Shown here piece after piece: positions 8,277 to 17,117 of a stretch of 64,000 nucleotides of DNA; the first letter of the stretch is position 1, and the number at the start of each line of letters is the position of its first letter. Both the position numbers and the translations under genes were made by a program. Under the pieces are notes generated by a model. That model was not told the DNA's origin. It saw only the letters and a list, made by a program, of their open reading frames with translations, and searched no databases. The stretch covers positions 310,001-374,000 of the forward strand of contig CAWHCK010000051.1 of the NCBI GenBank assembly GCA_963827585.1, written 5' to 3'. Origin of the DNA: VAZQ01 sp963827585 (GTDB taxonomy: Bacteria; Pseudomonadota; Alphaproteobacteria; Rhizobiales; Xanthobacteraceae).

Positions 8277-9227
8277 CTACATCTGCAGCTTCATGCGGGC
8301 GATGAGCCGTCGCTTGGCCTCGATGTCGCGATCGAGCCGCGCCGCGAACGTGGCGCGGTTGGCGTAGTAGCTCGGCGGCTGGCCGCCGCGTTTGGCCGCG
8401 CTCGCATAGATCTCGTCCTTAGCCGCGCCGGCACACGCCGTCTCGAGCCTGGCGACGATCTCCTTCGGGGTCGCCGCCGGCGCCAGCAATCCGCCGAAGC
8501 TGATCGGGGCGACGTCGAAGCCCTGCTCCTTCACGGTCGGGGTGTCGGGAAACGACGGGTGCCGCTCCTCGGCAAAAATGCCGAGCAGCCGCAAGTTCTG
8601 CCCGGCGACGGTTCCCTGCACGAGCGCGGCGACATCGATGCTGCCCCCGAGCAGATCCGTCACCACGGCGGGATCGCCGCGGCCGGGAATGCCCTTGATG
8701 TCGAGCCTGGCGGTCTCGAGAAATTCCTCCATGGAGAGATGGGGGATCGAGCCGGCGCCCTGGTGGCCGTAGTTGAGCTTACCGGGCTCCGCGCGCGCCG
8801 CCGCCACCAGGTCTGCCAGCGTCTTGAACGGAGAGTCCGGCCGCACCGCGATCACCATGGCATTCGAAACCGTCTGGCAGACCGGAACAAGCGAATGCGC
8901 GTCGTAACCGATGTCATTGCTGCGCGCGGCCGGCAGCACGGAGAGCACGTAGACCGCGCCGAACAGGAGCGTGTAACCGTCGGGCGCGGCGCGCGCGACC
9001 GACGCGGTACCGATGGCGCCGCTCGCGCCGGTGCGATTGACGACGACGAATTGCTGGCCGAGCCGGTTCGACAGCCCGACGACAAGCGCGCGCGCCAGCA
9101 CGTCGGTGGTCGCGCCCGCCTGGGTCGGATTGACCACGTTGACGAGGCGGTTGGGATAATCCTGTTGCGCCTGCGCCGAGAACGTCATCGCGGCGGCCAC
9201 CATGGCCGCGAGTGCAAACGTCCGCAT
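8277..9227 (-). CDS. Bug/TctC-type TTT substrate-binding protein (divergent signature)
   Basis: TTT-family periplasmic receptor, about 316 residues. GGGAGG lies 11 nt before the ATG at 9227 but only 2 nt before the ATG at 9236, so 9227 is preferred. The signal peptide ends SAQAQ. The usual VPFPAGG-x-x-D signature is altered here to VNPTQAGATTD, while APDGYTLLFG is retained. The two lobes and the C-terminal helix are of normal length. There are no permease genes nearby. The altered signature is in the loop that contacts the ligand carboxylate, so the ligand may differ from that of the other five paralogues. Confidence 0.87.
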   Translation of the reverse strand: MRTFALAAMVAAAMTFSAQAQQDYPNRLVNVVNPTQAGATTDVLARALVVGLSNRLGQQFVVVNRTGASGAIGTASVARAAPDGYTLLFGAVYVLSVLPAARSNDIGYDAHSLVPVCQTVSNAMVIAVRPDSPFKTLADLVAAARAEPGKLNYGHQGAGSIPHLSMEEFLETARLDIKGIPGRGDPAVVTDLLGGSIDVAALVQGTVAGQNLRLLGIFAEERHPSFPDTPTVKEQGFDVAPISFGGLLAPAATPKEIVARLETACAGAAKDEIYASAAKRGGQPPSYYANRATFAARLDRDIEAKRRLIARMKLQM

Positions 9228-9382
9228 AAGTCTCATTTCCTCCCAAGATTTTGTAGTTGCCGAGCGAGGCTAGCAGCACGGTGACGCGGAATCTATGCAG
9301 GGCGCCCATAGCCCGCATGAGATTCAACGAAATCCGGAGGACGTTGCGGCGAGCAGCCGCGAGACCACGGATAGTGCAAGCT

Positions 9383-10558
9383 TCACCGCACCAGTTCCCG
9401 CATCGCCTTGTCGAGCCCGTCGAGGGTGAGCGGATACATCCGCCCGCCCAGAAGCTCGCGCACGATGCGGATCGATTGCGTGTAGTCCCATTCCTTCTCC
9501 GCCACCGGATTGAGCCATACGCAGGCGGGATAGGTGCGCGCGAGGCGCTCCATCCAGGTGGCGCCGGTCTCCTCGTTGAAATGCTCGACCGACCCGCCGG
9601 GCGCCATGATCTCGTAGGGCGACATCGAGGCGTCGCCCACGAAGATCACCTTGTAGTCGTGCGGATAGGTGTGCAGCACGTCCCAGGTCGGCGTGGTGTG
9701 GTCGAAGCGGCGGCGGTTTTCCTTCCACACCTTCTCGTACAGGCAATTGTGGAAATAGAAGTGCTCCATATGCTTGAACTCGGTGCGCGCGGCCGAGAAC
9801 AGCTCCTCGGTGGCCTTGATGTGCCAGTCCATCGAGCCCCCGACGTCGAAGAACAGCAATACCTTCACGGCATTGTGCCGCTCCGGCCGCATCAGGATGT
9901 CGAGATAACCCTTGTGCGCCGTACCCTTGATGGTGCCGTCGAGGTCGAGCTCCTCGGGCGCGCCGGTGCGGGCGAACCGCCGCAGCCGGCGCAGCGCCAC
10001 CTTGATGTTGCGGGTGCCGAGCTCGACCTGATCGTCGAGGTCCTTGAACTCGCGCTTGTCCCAGACCTTGACCGCGCGGAAGTTGCGGTTCTCGTCCTGG
10101 CCGATGCGCACGCCTTCCGGGTTGTAGCCGTAGGCGCCGAACGGCGAGGTGCCGGCGGTGCCGATCCACTTGTTGCCGCCCTGATGGCGGCCCTTCTGCT
10201 CCTTCATGCGCTGGCGCAACGTCTCGAGCAGCTTGTCGAGCCCGCCCATGGCCTCGATCTGCTTCTTCTCTTCGTCGGTGAGATATTTTTCGGCGAGCTT
10301 CTTGAGCCACTCGGCCGGGATGTCGGCGGCCGGCGCCTCGCTCATCAGCTCGAGGCCCTTGAAGACGTGGCCGAAGACGCGGTCGAACTTGTCGAGGTTG
10401 CGCTCGTCCTTCACCAGCGCCGTGCGCGCGAGATAATAGAAATCCTCGACCCGCCGGCCGGCGAGGTCCTTCTCCATCGCCTCCATCAACGTGAGATATT
10501 CGCGCAGCGTCACCGGCACGCCGGCGGTTTTGAGCTCGTGGAAGAAGGCGACGAACAT
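9383..10558 (-). CDS. CoxE-like VWA domain protein
   Basis: Cytoplasmic protein of 391 residues of the CoxE-like/VWA family. The N-terminal half (MFVAFFHELKTAGVPVTLREY) is the typical start of these proteins. The C-terminal half carries a von Willebrand A fold whose metal site reads DVGGSMDWH, a variant of DxSxS. Such proteins usually work with a MoxR-type AAA ATPase to insert metals or remodel enzymes, for example CO dehydrogenase. No MoxR gene adjoins it here. GAGG before the ATG at 10558 favours that start over one 18 nt upstream. The gene upstream is a glycosyltransferase, so it probably has its own promoter. Confidence 0.88.
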   Translation of the reverse strand: MFVAFFHELKTAGVPVTLREYLTLMEAMEKDLAGRRVEDFYYLARTALVKDERNLDKFDRVFGHVFKGLELMSEAPAADIPAEWLKKLAEKYLTDEEKKQIEAMGGLDKLLETLRQRMKEQKGRHQGGNKWIGTAGTSPFGAYGYNPEGVRIGQDENRNFRAVKVWDKREFKDLDDQVELGTRNIKVALRRLRRFARTGAPEELDLDGTIKGTAHKGYLDILMRPERHNAVKVLLFFDVGGSMDWHIKATEELFSAARTEFKHMEHFYFHNCLYEKVWKENRRRFDHTTPTWDVLHTYPHDYKVIFVGDASMSPYEIMAPGGSVEHFNEETGATWMERLARTYPACVWLNPVAEKEWDYTQSIRIVRELLGGRMYPLTLDGLDKAMRELVR

Positions 10559-10608
10559 GCCGCAACCTCGCGCCATTGTGCGAGGCGGTCAAGGCCGCGG
10601 CGCCAAGG

Positions 10609-11637
10609 TCAGGCGGCGCAGGGCTTGCGGAAGCGGTCGATGACGACCCGGTCGACATGGCCGAGGAATTGTCGCGCGCTCGCCTCCCAGGAGCGGCCGA
10701 GCGCGAACGTCCGGCAGGATTTCCGCGACACGCGCAGCGCGCCCATGCAGGCCGTGCGCAAATCCTCGTGCAGGACGCCGACCGGCTCGTGACCGATCAC
10801 GTCCCGCGGCCCGGTGACCGGATAGGCCGCAACCGGCACGCCGCATGCGAGCGCTTCGAGCTGCACGACGCCGAACGTATCCGTGCGGCTTGGAAAGACG
10901 AAAACGTCGGAACCTGCCAGGTAGGCGGGCAAGATCTTTTCATCGAGCAGCCCCATGAACTTGACGTCGGGGAAACGGCGCCGGAGCTCGGCCTCCTGCG
11001 GGCCCTGCCCGATCACGACCTTCGAGCCCGGGAGGTCGAGCGAGAGGAACGCCGGCAGGTTCTTCTCGACCGCGATCCGCCCGACGCACACAAAGATCGG
11101 CCGCGGCAGGTCGAGATCGATCGCGCGCTCGGGGTTGAACAGCTCGGCGTCGACGCCGCGCGTCCACAGGCCGAGGTTCTTGAAGCCGCGTTGCGTGAAC
11201 TCCGCCATCAGCGAGGGGGTGGCGACCATGGTAACGGTGGCGGCCGAATGGAAGCGACGCAACAGCGCATAGGTCCAGGCTTCCGGGATCGCCAGGCGCG
11301 CCGAGATGTATTCCGGAAACCGCGTCGTATAGCTGGTGGTGAAGGGCACGCCGTGGTTGACGCAGTAGCGACGCGCGAAGTAGCCGATCGGCCCCTCGGT
11401 CGCGATGTGAATGGCGTCCGGCCGCGCGTGCTCGATGCGGCGCGCGATCTCGCGCGGGTTCGGGAGCGCACAGCGCAGACCCGGATAGGTCGGCACCGGC
11501 ACGGAGGCAAAACCCTCGGGCGTGAGGAAGACGACCTCGACGCCCAGCCTGCGCGCGCTCGCCGCCACCGACGTCAAGGTGCGGACCACGCCATTGACCT
11601 GCGGATGCCAAGCGTCGGTTGCCACAAGAACGCGCAT
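10609..11637 (-). CDS. Glycosyltransferase family 4
   Basis: GT4 (GT-B fold) sugar transferase, 342 residues. It begins MRVLVATDAWHPQVNGVVRT, the acceptor-side loop typical of alpha-mannosyl/sulfoquinovosyl-type GT4 enzymes. It continues with FVCVGRIAVEKNL (start of the donor domain) and FPSRTDTFGVVQLEALACG, the E-x7-E-like donor-binding motif. It probably glycosylates a lipid or envelope polysaccharide at the inner membrane. Its ATG overlaps the stop of the upstream LpxH-like gene as TGATG, so the two are translationally coupled and likely act together. Donor and acceptor cannot be read from sequence. Confidence 0.88.
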   Translation of the reverse strand: MRVLVATDAWHPQVNGVVRTLTSVAASARRLGVEVVFLTPEGFASVPVPTYPGLRCALPNPREIARRIEHARPDAIHIATEGPIGYFARRYCVNHGVPFTTSYTTRFPEYISARLAIPEAWTYALLRRFHSAATVTMVATPSLMAEFTQRGFKNLGLWTRGVDAELFNPERAIDLDLPRPIFVCVGRIAVEKNLPAFLSLDLPGSKVVIGQGPQEAELRRRFPDVKFMGLLDEKILPAYLAGSDVFVFPSRTDTFGVVQLEALACGVPVAAYPVTGPRDVIGHEPVGVLHEDLRTACMGALRVSRKSCRTFALGRSWEASARQFLGHVDRVVIDRFRKPCAA

Positions 11638-12489
11638 CAGGCGGCCCGCACCTCGTCCGTGACCGGCGCCAGCGCGCGGCGTGGCGTCTCGCCGAACCAG
11701 CGGAGGATCTCGAACCGGCCGTCATGACATTCGGCCACGGCGGTGCAGCTCTCGACCCAGTCGCCGCAGTTGATGTAGCGAATGCCGAACTGTTCGTGGA
11801 TCGCGGCATGGTGAACGTGTCCGCAAATCACGCCGTCGGCGGCCAGTTCGTGCGCCAGCTCCGCCAGCGACCTTTCGAAATCGCCGAGATAGCTGCTCGC
11901 GGTCTTGAACTTGTGCTTGGCCCATTGCAACAGCGACCACGACGGCAGGCCGAGCAAGCGCCGCATTCGATTGAAGCCGGAATTGACGGCGATGACGGTC
12001 AGGTTGGCGCGATGCGCAATCGGCGCCAGCCGGCGCGTGCGATCGACCAAGCGGTCGAAACGGTCGCCGTGGAGGACGATGTATCGGCGGCCGTCGGCCG
12101 CCGTGTGAATGGTCGAGTCGACGACTTCAATTCCCGCAAAATGCGTGCCGCAATAGTCGCGCAGGAACTCGTCGTGGTTGCCCGGAACGTAGGTGACGCG
12201 CACGCCCTGCTGGGCGGCGTGGAGCAACTCGCGGAGGATCTCGTCGTGCGCCGGTCGGCCAGTACCAATCCGCCCGCAACCGCCAGCCGTCCACGATGTC
12301 GCCGACGAGGTAGATCGCGTCGGCACGGTGATGGCGCAGGAACTCGATGAGGCGGTCGCTCCTGCAGGCGCGCGAGCCGAGATGGATATCCGATAGGAAC
12401 AGCGCCCGATGGTTTCGCGGCGCCTGCGGCGGCCAAACGCCATCAGCCCGATTGCCGGTCCGGCTGCCGGTCTCTTGTACGAATCGCAT
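11637..12489 (-). CDS. LpxH-like UDP-2,3-diacylglucosamine diphosphatase family protein, frameshifted
   Basis: Calcineurin-like metallophosphatase of the UDP-2,3-diacylglucosamine pyrophosphatase family. Metal-site motifs run in order: LSDIHLGS, VGDIVDGW, PGNHDEF, LHGDRFD and CGHVHH. The first two are in one frame (start ATG 12489), and the rest in another. Deleting one base at 12251-12252 (an extra G in ACCGGCGCAC on the coding strand) restores WYWPTAHDEI, which aligns with WYWPQAHNDV of the intact paralogue at 46278-47096. A one-base consensus error is the simplest reading. Its stop overlaps the GT4 start (TGATG). It probably acts on a lipid or nucleotide-diphosphate precursor of the envelope. 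Confidence 0.8.
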
Positions 12490-12651
12490 GCCGTAAGAAT
12501 CGTCATTTCATGTCTCAATCGTATGACGATTCGCGATGCGCCGCGGCGCGCGCCGCACGATGCGACGTTGCGCGACGGCCGCTCCCCGGCCTGTCGCCGC
12601 AACGCTCGGCGGCTTTGTGCCGTCCTCCCGCCGCGACTTGCCACGACGGGA

Positions 12652-12840
12652 TCAGCCGCAAATCGATCGAGCCACGTGCCATCCGACGGTCGCCAGCAAC
12701 ACACCGAGCGAGAGCCACGACAGCATGTCCCAGATGCCGTCGCCGAGCAGTCCGGCCACGAGACCGCCCACGCTCAAGAATGCCAGCAATAGCGGCATTG
12801 CGAACACCTCGAGAACGGTTCGCGGGTGCCTCGAAATCAC
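12652..12840 (-). CDS. Small two-helix membrane protein of the PepSY locus
   Basis: A 62-residue protein with two hydrophobic helices (AMPLLLAFLSVGGLVAGLL and MLSWLSLGVLLATVGWHVA). Its GTG start at 12840 overlaps the PepSY stop as GTGA, so translation is coupled. Small membrane proteins of this kind commonly follow PepSY proteins in siderophore-uptake operons, and may assist a membrane ferric-siderophore reductase. Function is inferred from context only. Confidence 0.7.
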   Translation of the reverse strand: MISRHPRTVLEVFAMPLLLAFLSVGGLVAGLLGDGIWDMLSWLSLGVLLATVGWHVARSICG

Positions 12841-13715
12841 TGGTCCCGCCCGATCCTTCGAGGTGCGCCCGCCCGCAACGCCAGGCCGTCGATATGGTTC
12901 TCACCGAGAAACGCCGCAAAAGATGACCTGCGTCGACCCAGCCACAGGTACAGGCCGCTGCAGAGCACGATGATCGTAACGATATCGAGCAACGCCCAGA
13001 TGATCTTCAGCGGCATCCCGCCGTAGTTGCCGAAATGCAGCGGGCGCGAAAGTTCCAGCACGCGTACATACCACGGCAATCTTAGAACCCCGGCGAGCTC
13101 GCCGGTTTCCGCGTCGATCATGACCGGCGTGAACAAGTGCGCCCGCAGCGGAGTGATGCCTTTGGTCCAGACGAGATAGTGGCGCGGGCTCGTGAAGCGA
13201 GAATGGGGAAACACGATGCTGACAAGTCTCATGTCGGGGCTGACCGCGCGCGCGAGCGCTACAACCTCGTCCAGCGAGCTGAGCTTGGTGGGCAGCGGCT
13301 TGCTTTGATGCTGGCTCAGCAGACGCGGAAGCTCACGCGCCCGCCAAAGGTCGAACAGCGGCACTGCGAGCGTGTTCATCGCGCCTGTTGCCGCGACGGC
13401 AAGCACCCAGGTCAAGCTCACGATGCCGAGCAGATTGTGAAGATCGAGCCACCTCACGATGGGTGCCCGTGTTCGACGAAGCTCGCCAAAGTCGAGCCTG
13501 CGCATGAACGGCCCGTAGACAACCGCTCCCGAAACCAGTGCCGCGGCCAATACAAGCCCCATGGCACCCAGAAACAGCGTTCCGGCGAGCCCCAGAAACA
13601 TGTCGGTGTGCAGTTTCAGGAGGAAGAACGTGAGTCCGCGCCGACGCTTCGGCTCGCTGATGACCTCCCCGGTGCGCGAATCGATGGCGAGCGCGTGAAG
13701 TTGCGCCGCGTGCCC
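12837..13715 (-). CDS. PepSY-associated TM protein, N-terminally truncated
   Basis: C-terminal part of a PepSY-type inner-membrane protein, probably a ferric-siderophore or haem-linked reductase. The open frame begins right after a TAG at 13716-13718 with HAAQLHALAIDSRTGEV, then LTFFLLKLHTDMFLGLAG, two further membrane segments (FLGAMGLVLAAALVSGAV and IIWALLDIVTIIVLCSGLYL) and a typical ELSRPLHFGNYGG loop. The first membrane helix and about 100 residues of the usual ~380 are missing. The first ATG (13601) lies inside a conserved helix. The sequence just upstream belongs to the TonB receptor, so a deletion or misassembly has joined the two genes. Confidence 0.75.
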   Translation of the reverse strand, partial: GHAAQLHALAIDSRTGEVISEPKRRRGLTFFLLKLHTDMFLGLAGTLFLGAMGLVLAAALVSGAVVYGPFMRRLDFGELRRTRAPIVRWLDLHNLLGIVSLTWVLAVAATGAMNTLAVPLFDLWRARELPRLLSQHQSKPLPTKLSSLDEVVALARAVSPDMRLVSIVFPHSRFTSPRHYLVWTKGITPLRAHLFTPVMIDAETGELAGVLRLPWYVRVLELSRPLHFGNYGGMPLKIIWALLDIVTIIVLCSGLYLWLGRRRSSFAAFLGENHIDGLALRAGAPRRIGRDQ

Positions 13716-13719
13716 CTAC

Positions 13720-15314
13720 GAGCAGGACCCAACGGTCGAGCTTCATCTGGTCCTGGACGTAGAACCCCGTCTGCCTCTGGATTTGATAGGTATCTGCGGT
13801 GACTCTGGGCGGCGTGATCTTCTGGAAATAGTACGGGTTGAAGATGTCGATGGTCGGCGCCGCACCATTCCCCGTTTGATGATCCTCGATCAGTCGCTGC
13901 AAGTCGAGGCCCCACAACACGGTGTGCTGGACAGCCCATGTGTTGATCTTCGCCTGCAGCTGATTGTCGAGCGTGTCTCCTTTGACCACATCGCGATTGA
14001 GAAATGCAAACCGGCTGAGCGTGCGAAGATTGGGTGCCAGAACGCCGGAGAAGATGTTGTCCGCATCGACGCTGATTTCCAGGCGCCGGTAGTTCTGCCG
14101 CACCGTGAACATCTCGTTGAAGCGATGCTCGAACAGATAGGTGATACCGCTATTCGTTATCGTCGAGGTGTTGAAATTCGGATCGCCGGCGTAGAAGCTG
14201 GTCGAGATGACGCCGTTTGGATTCGGCAGGAACGTGCCACGCGCGGGCAGGAAGTTGAAGAACCCCGACTCGGCCTTCTGATACTGACCGAGAATCGTGA
14301 GCGTCGTATCGACGGTCGGACGCCAGGTGACCGCGGGCGCGATGAACAACCGGTTGTCCTCGGTAAAATCGACTTGCGTCCCCGAATCGCGGGCGAGACC
14401 GACCAGGCGGTAGAGCACCTTGCCCTCCCCGTCGACGGGACCGCTGACGTCGAAGGCGCCCTGTTTGCGATCCCATGTGCCGCCTTGGTAGAGGATCTCG
14501 CGGAACGGAACCTCCGTCGGCCGCTTGCTGATCATGCTGATGATGCCGGAGGGCGGTCCCTGGCCGTAGAGAATGGAGGCAGGCCCCTTGATCACCTCGA
14601 TGCGCTCGAGCCCGTAAGGCTCGATCTGAAGGCCCGCGCTCGCGCCGAGCAGCTGCATGCCATCGAGGTAGAGAAAGTTCGTCGGTGCGAAGCCGCGGAT
14701 AAAGGGAAACTCGTAATACCCGTTCACCGAGCCGCGCGGCTGGGCGACAACGCCGGCGGTGTAGTTCAACGCCTGCGATACGCTCTGGACCGCCTGCGCA
14801 TCCATCTGATCGCGGGTGATGACCGAAATCGATTGCGGCGTCTCGATCAACGGCGTGTCGGTCTTGGTGCCGCCGGCGCTGCGGGTCGCAACATAGCCCC
14901 GCACCGGCCCGTACGCGGTCTCGCGCGGCACCACGTTTTGAGGTGAGGGTGTAACCGGAGGCAGGGGCGTAAACGTGCGGGCGGTCGGACGCGCGGCCAG
15001 GGGCGAGGCCGCTGCGGTCGTTGTGCGTCGACCGTCACCACCGGTAGTGCGCCACCCGATTCCTGTCGGGTCGGCGGTGGCGGGGAAGGTGCCGGGGTCG
15101 GAGGAGAAGGCGTTGTCTCGACCGGCGCGGACGCCGGAGGAGAAGGAGGAGAAGATGAGCTCTCGGCGGGAGCAGGCGCTGGGACTGCCTCCTCGGCCGC
15201 GCTGGGAGCGGCGGCGATCACGCTCCACGCCACAAGCGCGGCACACAACGGCCATGATGCGCACGAAGGAAATTGATGCCGGCTCTCTCGACTGCCACAA
15301 AGATCGCTATTCAC
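13720..15314 (-). CDS. TonB-dependent siderophore receptor, frameshifted and C-terminally truncated
   Basis: Outer-membrane ferric-siderophore receptor. A probable GTG start near 15314 opens a signal peptide (WPLCAALVAWSVIAAAPSAA), then a Pro-rich linker and LPVVTVDAQRP, likely near the TonB box. The plug follows in another frame: TPQSISVITRDQMDAQ, FIRGFAPTNFLYLDGM, IEVIKGPASILYGQG. A one-base shift between about 14960 and 15030 separates the two. About 300 barrel residues follow to YVQDQMKLDRWVLLVG, where homology stops near 13720 and PepSY sequence begins in a different frame. The last ~200 barrel residues, needed for a functional pore, are absent. Confidence 0.8.
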
Positions 15315-15661
15315 TTTCACCCCCCGCCTACGCTCGCGGCATATCCGCGCGCTCAATGGCATTCCGGCGGAGCGACTATGCAAACCACGATGCGTGACTT
15401 CAAACACGATGATTTAGAACGACCGGAAACAAGGTCGGTTGTCGCTGGATGTGGCAGAAAAGACTTGATTCTGGAATGTTTCCAGAAGCGGCTTCATCGC
15501 GCGACGAGGGCGAAAGCGAGGACGAGCGGCGAGCCTGGCGGCCATAGGCGCAGGGGCAGTTTCGCCAGCATTTCGCCCAGTCTTCGCCCAGGCGTTGTAA
15601 CACGGCTGTTGCAACGAGATGGGAAGTTGACCTCCCTACGAATCACCCTTCAGGAGAGCGA
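15315..15661. other. Divergent intergenic region upstream of the TonB receptor
   Basis: Non-coding stretch of about 350 bp. It holds the presumed control region of the TonB receptor, the 19-bp palindrome at 15469-15487, and (from about 15596) the start of a partial duplication whose other copy begins near 15886. Short opposite-strand frames here lack any recognisable protein features. Confidence 0.4.
15469..15487. promoter_or_regulatory. Perfect palindrome, possible iron-regulator operator
   Basis: TTCTGGAA-TGT-TTCCAGAA, an exact 8-bp inverted repeat with a 3-bp centre, about 155 bp upstream of the TonB receptor start. The GAA-N3-TTC core matches the core of the rhizobial Irr iron-control element, although the outer bases differ. 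Its position suits control of the iron-uptake gene, but no assay or second copy supports it. Confidence 0.35.
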
Positions 15662-15664
15662 CAG

Positions 15665-15850
15665 GTGCAAGCGCTGAACGCGACGGCCGCCGTGACGCGG
15701 ACGCTCGAGGAGAAGATCGCTTCGAATCGGCTTGCGTTCGCCCCAAGCCCTCTCATCACCGTCTGGGCCTTGCTCCGGCTGCTGCGCGGCGGCGAGGTCA
15801 ACGACCTCCTCGGCGCGGTGCAGGCAACGTCGAGTGTTGGGCGCTCATGA
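15665..15850 (+). pseudogene. Truncated duplicate of the following YbhN-like gene
   Basis: A 61-codon fragment matching the first ~60 residues of the gene at 15960. It keeps NATAAVTRTLEEKI against NAMSAVTRAVDEKV, LLRLLRGGEVNDLLGAVQATS against a similar helix, and then stops at TGA. The duplication includes about 70 bp of upstream sequence (TGTAAC...GTTGCAACGAGATGG at 15596, repeated at 15886). One base is missing at the start codon (GTG against GATG), and about three codons are lost internally. This is a decaying remnant unlikely to make a functional membrane protein. Confidence 0.6.
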
Positions 15851-15959
15851 CGGCGGATCAGCCCGAGCCATCTGGTCGCAGGCCCTGTAACATTGTTGTT
15901 GCAACGGGATGGGAGGTTGCCCCGCCGACTGAGCCGCCCGCGGGAAAGCCCGTCACAGG

Positions 15960-16970
15960 ATGCAAGTGCTGAACGCGATGAGCGCCGTGACGCGGGCGGT
16001 CGATGAGAAGGTTGGCTGGAATCGAATTGCCTTCGCAATAAGCCTTCTGATCATCGGCGTTGCCGTGGTCGTGTTGTTCCGCCTGCTGCGCGACGTCGAC
16101 GTCGACAAGGTCATCGACGCAATGGAGGCGACGTCGCCGCGCACCGTCCTCCTCGCGGGCGTCCTGGTCGCGGCCGGCTATGTGACATTGACCTTCTATG
16201 ACTTCTTTGCGCTGCGCACGATCGGGCGCACCCACGTGCCCTATCGGATCGCCGCGCTCGCCAGCTTCACCAGCTACACGATCGGCCACAATCTCGGCGC
16301 CACCGTCTTCACCGGCGGCGTGGTGCGATTGCGCATCTATTCGCGGTGGGGGCTCGGCATCGTCGACATTGCCAAGATCGCGTTCGTGACCGGACTGACG
16401 TTCTGGCTCGGCAACGCATTCATCCTCGGCCTGAGCATGGCCTACGCGCCGGATGCCGCCAGCGCCGTGAACCAGCTGCCGCCATGGCTCAATCGAACCA
16501 TTGCGCTCGCGGGACTGGCGACGATCGTCGGCTATGTGCTCTGGTTGCTGCCCGCGCCGCGCGCCATCGGCTCCGGCGACTGGCAGATTACCCTGCCGAA
16601 CGCCCCCCTCACCTTCGTCCAGATCGGGATCGGGATCGCCGATCTCACGATCGGGGCGCTTGCCATGTATGTGCTGCTGCCGAGCGAGCCGGCGATCGAC
16701 TTCACCACCCTGCTCGTCACCTTCGTGCTGGCGACCTTGCTCGGCTTCCTCAGCCACGCGCCGGGCAGCCTCGGCGTTTTCGACGCCGCCATGCTGGTCG
16801 GGCTCTCGCAGTTCGACAAGAACGAGCTGCTCGCGTCGCTGCTGATTTTTCGCCTGCTCTACTTCATTCTCCCGTTCTTCACCGCGCTATGCATCGTCAG
16901 CGCGCGCGAACTGTGGCTGAGCCTGACCGAATCGGGCGAATCCGAACCGCCGCCCCCGCCCCCAGCCTGA
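15960..16970 (+). CDS. YbhN/UPF0104 (lysylphosphatidylglycerol synthase TM-like) membrane protein
   Basis: Polytopic inner-membrane protein, 336 residues, of the UPF0104/YbhN family related to the flippase half of MprF. About eight hydrophobic helices are visible. TIGHNLGATVFTGGVVRLRIYSRWG is the family's most conserved stretch (shortened here to GATVFTGGVVRLRIYSRWG for reference), and GFLSHAPGSLGVFDAAML is the second signature near the C-terminus. It likely moves or senses lipids. The soluble aminoacyltransferase domain of MprF is absent. A broken partial copy precedes it. It ends in a Pro-rich tail. Confidence 0.85.
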   Translation: MQVLNAMSAVTRAVDEKVGWNRIAFAISLLIIGVAVVVLFRLLRDVDVDKVIDAMEATSPRTVLLAGVLVAAGYVTLTFYDFFALRTIGRTHVPYRIAALASFTSYTIGHNLGATVFTGGVVRLRIYSRWGLGIVDIAKIAFVTGLTFWLGNAFILGLSMAYAPDAASAVNQLPPWLNRTIALAGLATIVGYVLWLLPAPRAIGSGDWQITLPNAPLTFVQIGIGIADLTIGALAMYVLLPSEPAIDFTTLLVTFVLATLLGFLSHAPGSLGVFDAAMLVGLSQFDKNELLASLLIFRLLYFILPFFTALCIVSARELWLSLTESGESEPPPPPPA

Positions 16971-17117
16971 AATATCGGCGGCCGTCGTCGACGGCCGACG
17001 GCCGAACCGCGCGACGGACCGTCGCCTGCGGCCTGACGCCGCCATGTCGCTCTGTTCGCGCGCTGGCGGGACGTGCCCAAACATGCTTCGCTGTCGGGAA
17101 AAAAGCGGGAGGCGCCC

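Noticed and set aside
15400..15614. Two overlapping minus-strand frames of 66-67 codons
   Set aside because: They overlap each other and a palindrome in a control region; no protein features.
16979..16997. CGGCCGTCG-T-CGACGGCCG inverted repeat as a terminator
   Set aside because: A one-base loop cannot fold as written; shorter pairing gives only a weak stem, and GC-rich palindromes of this kind are expected in this DNA.
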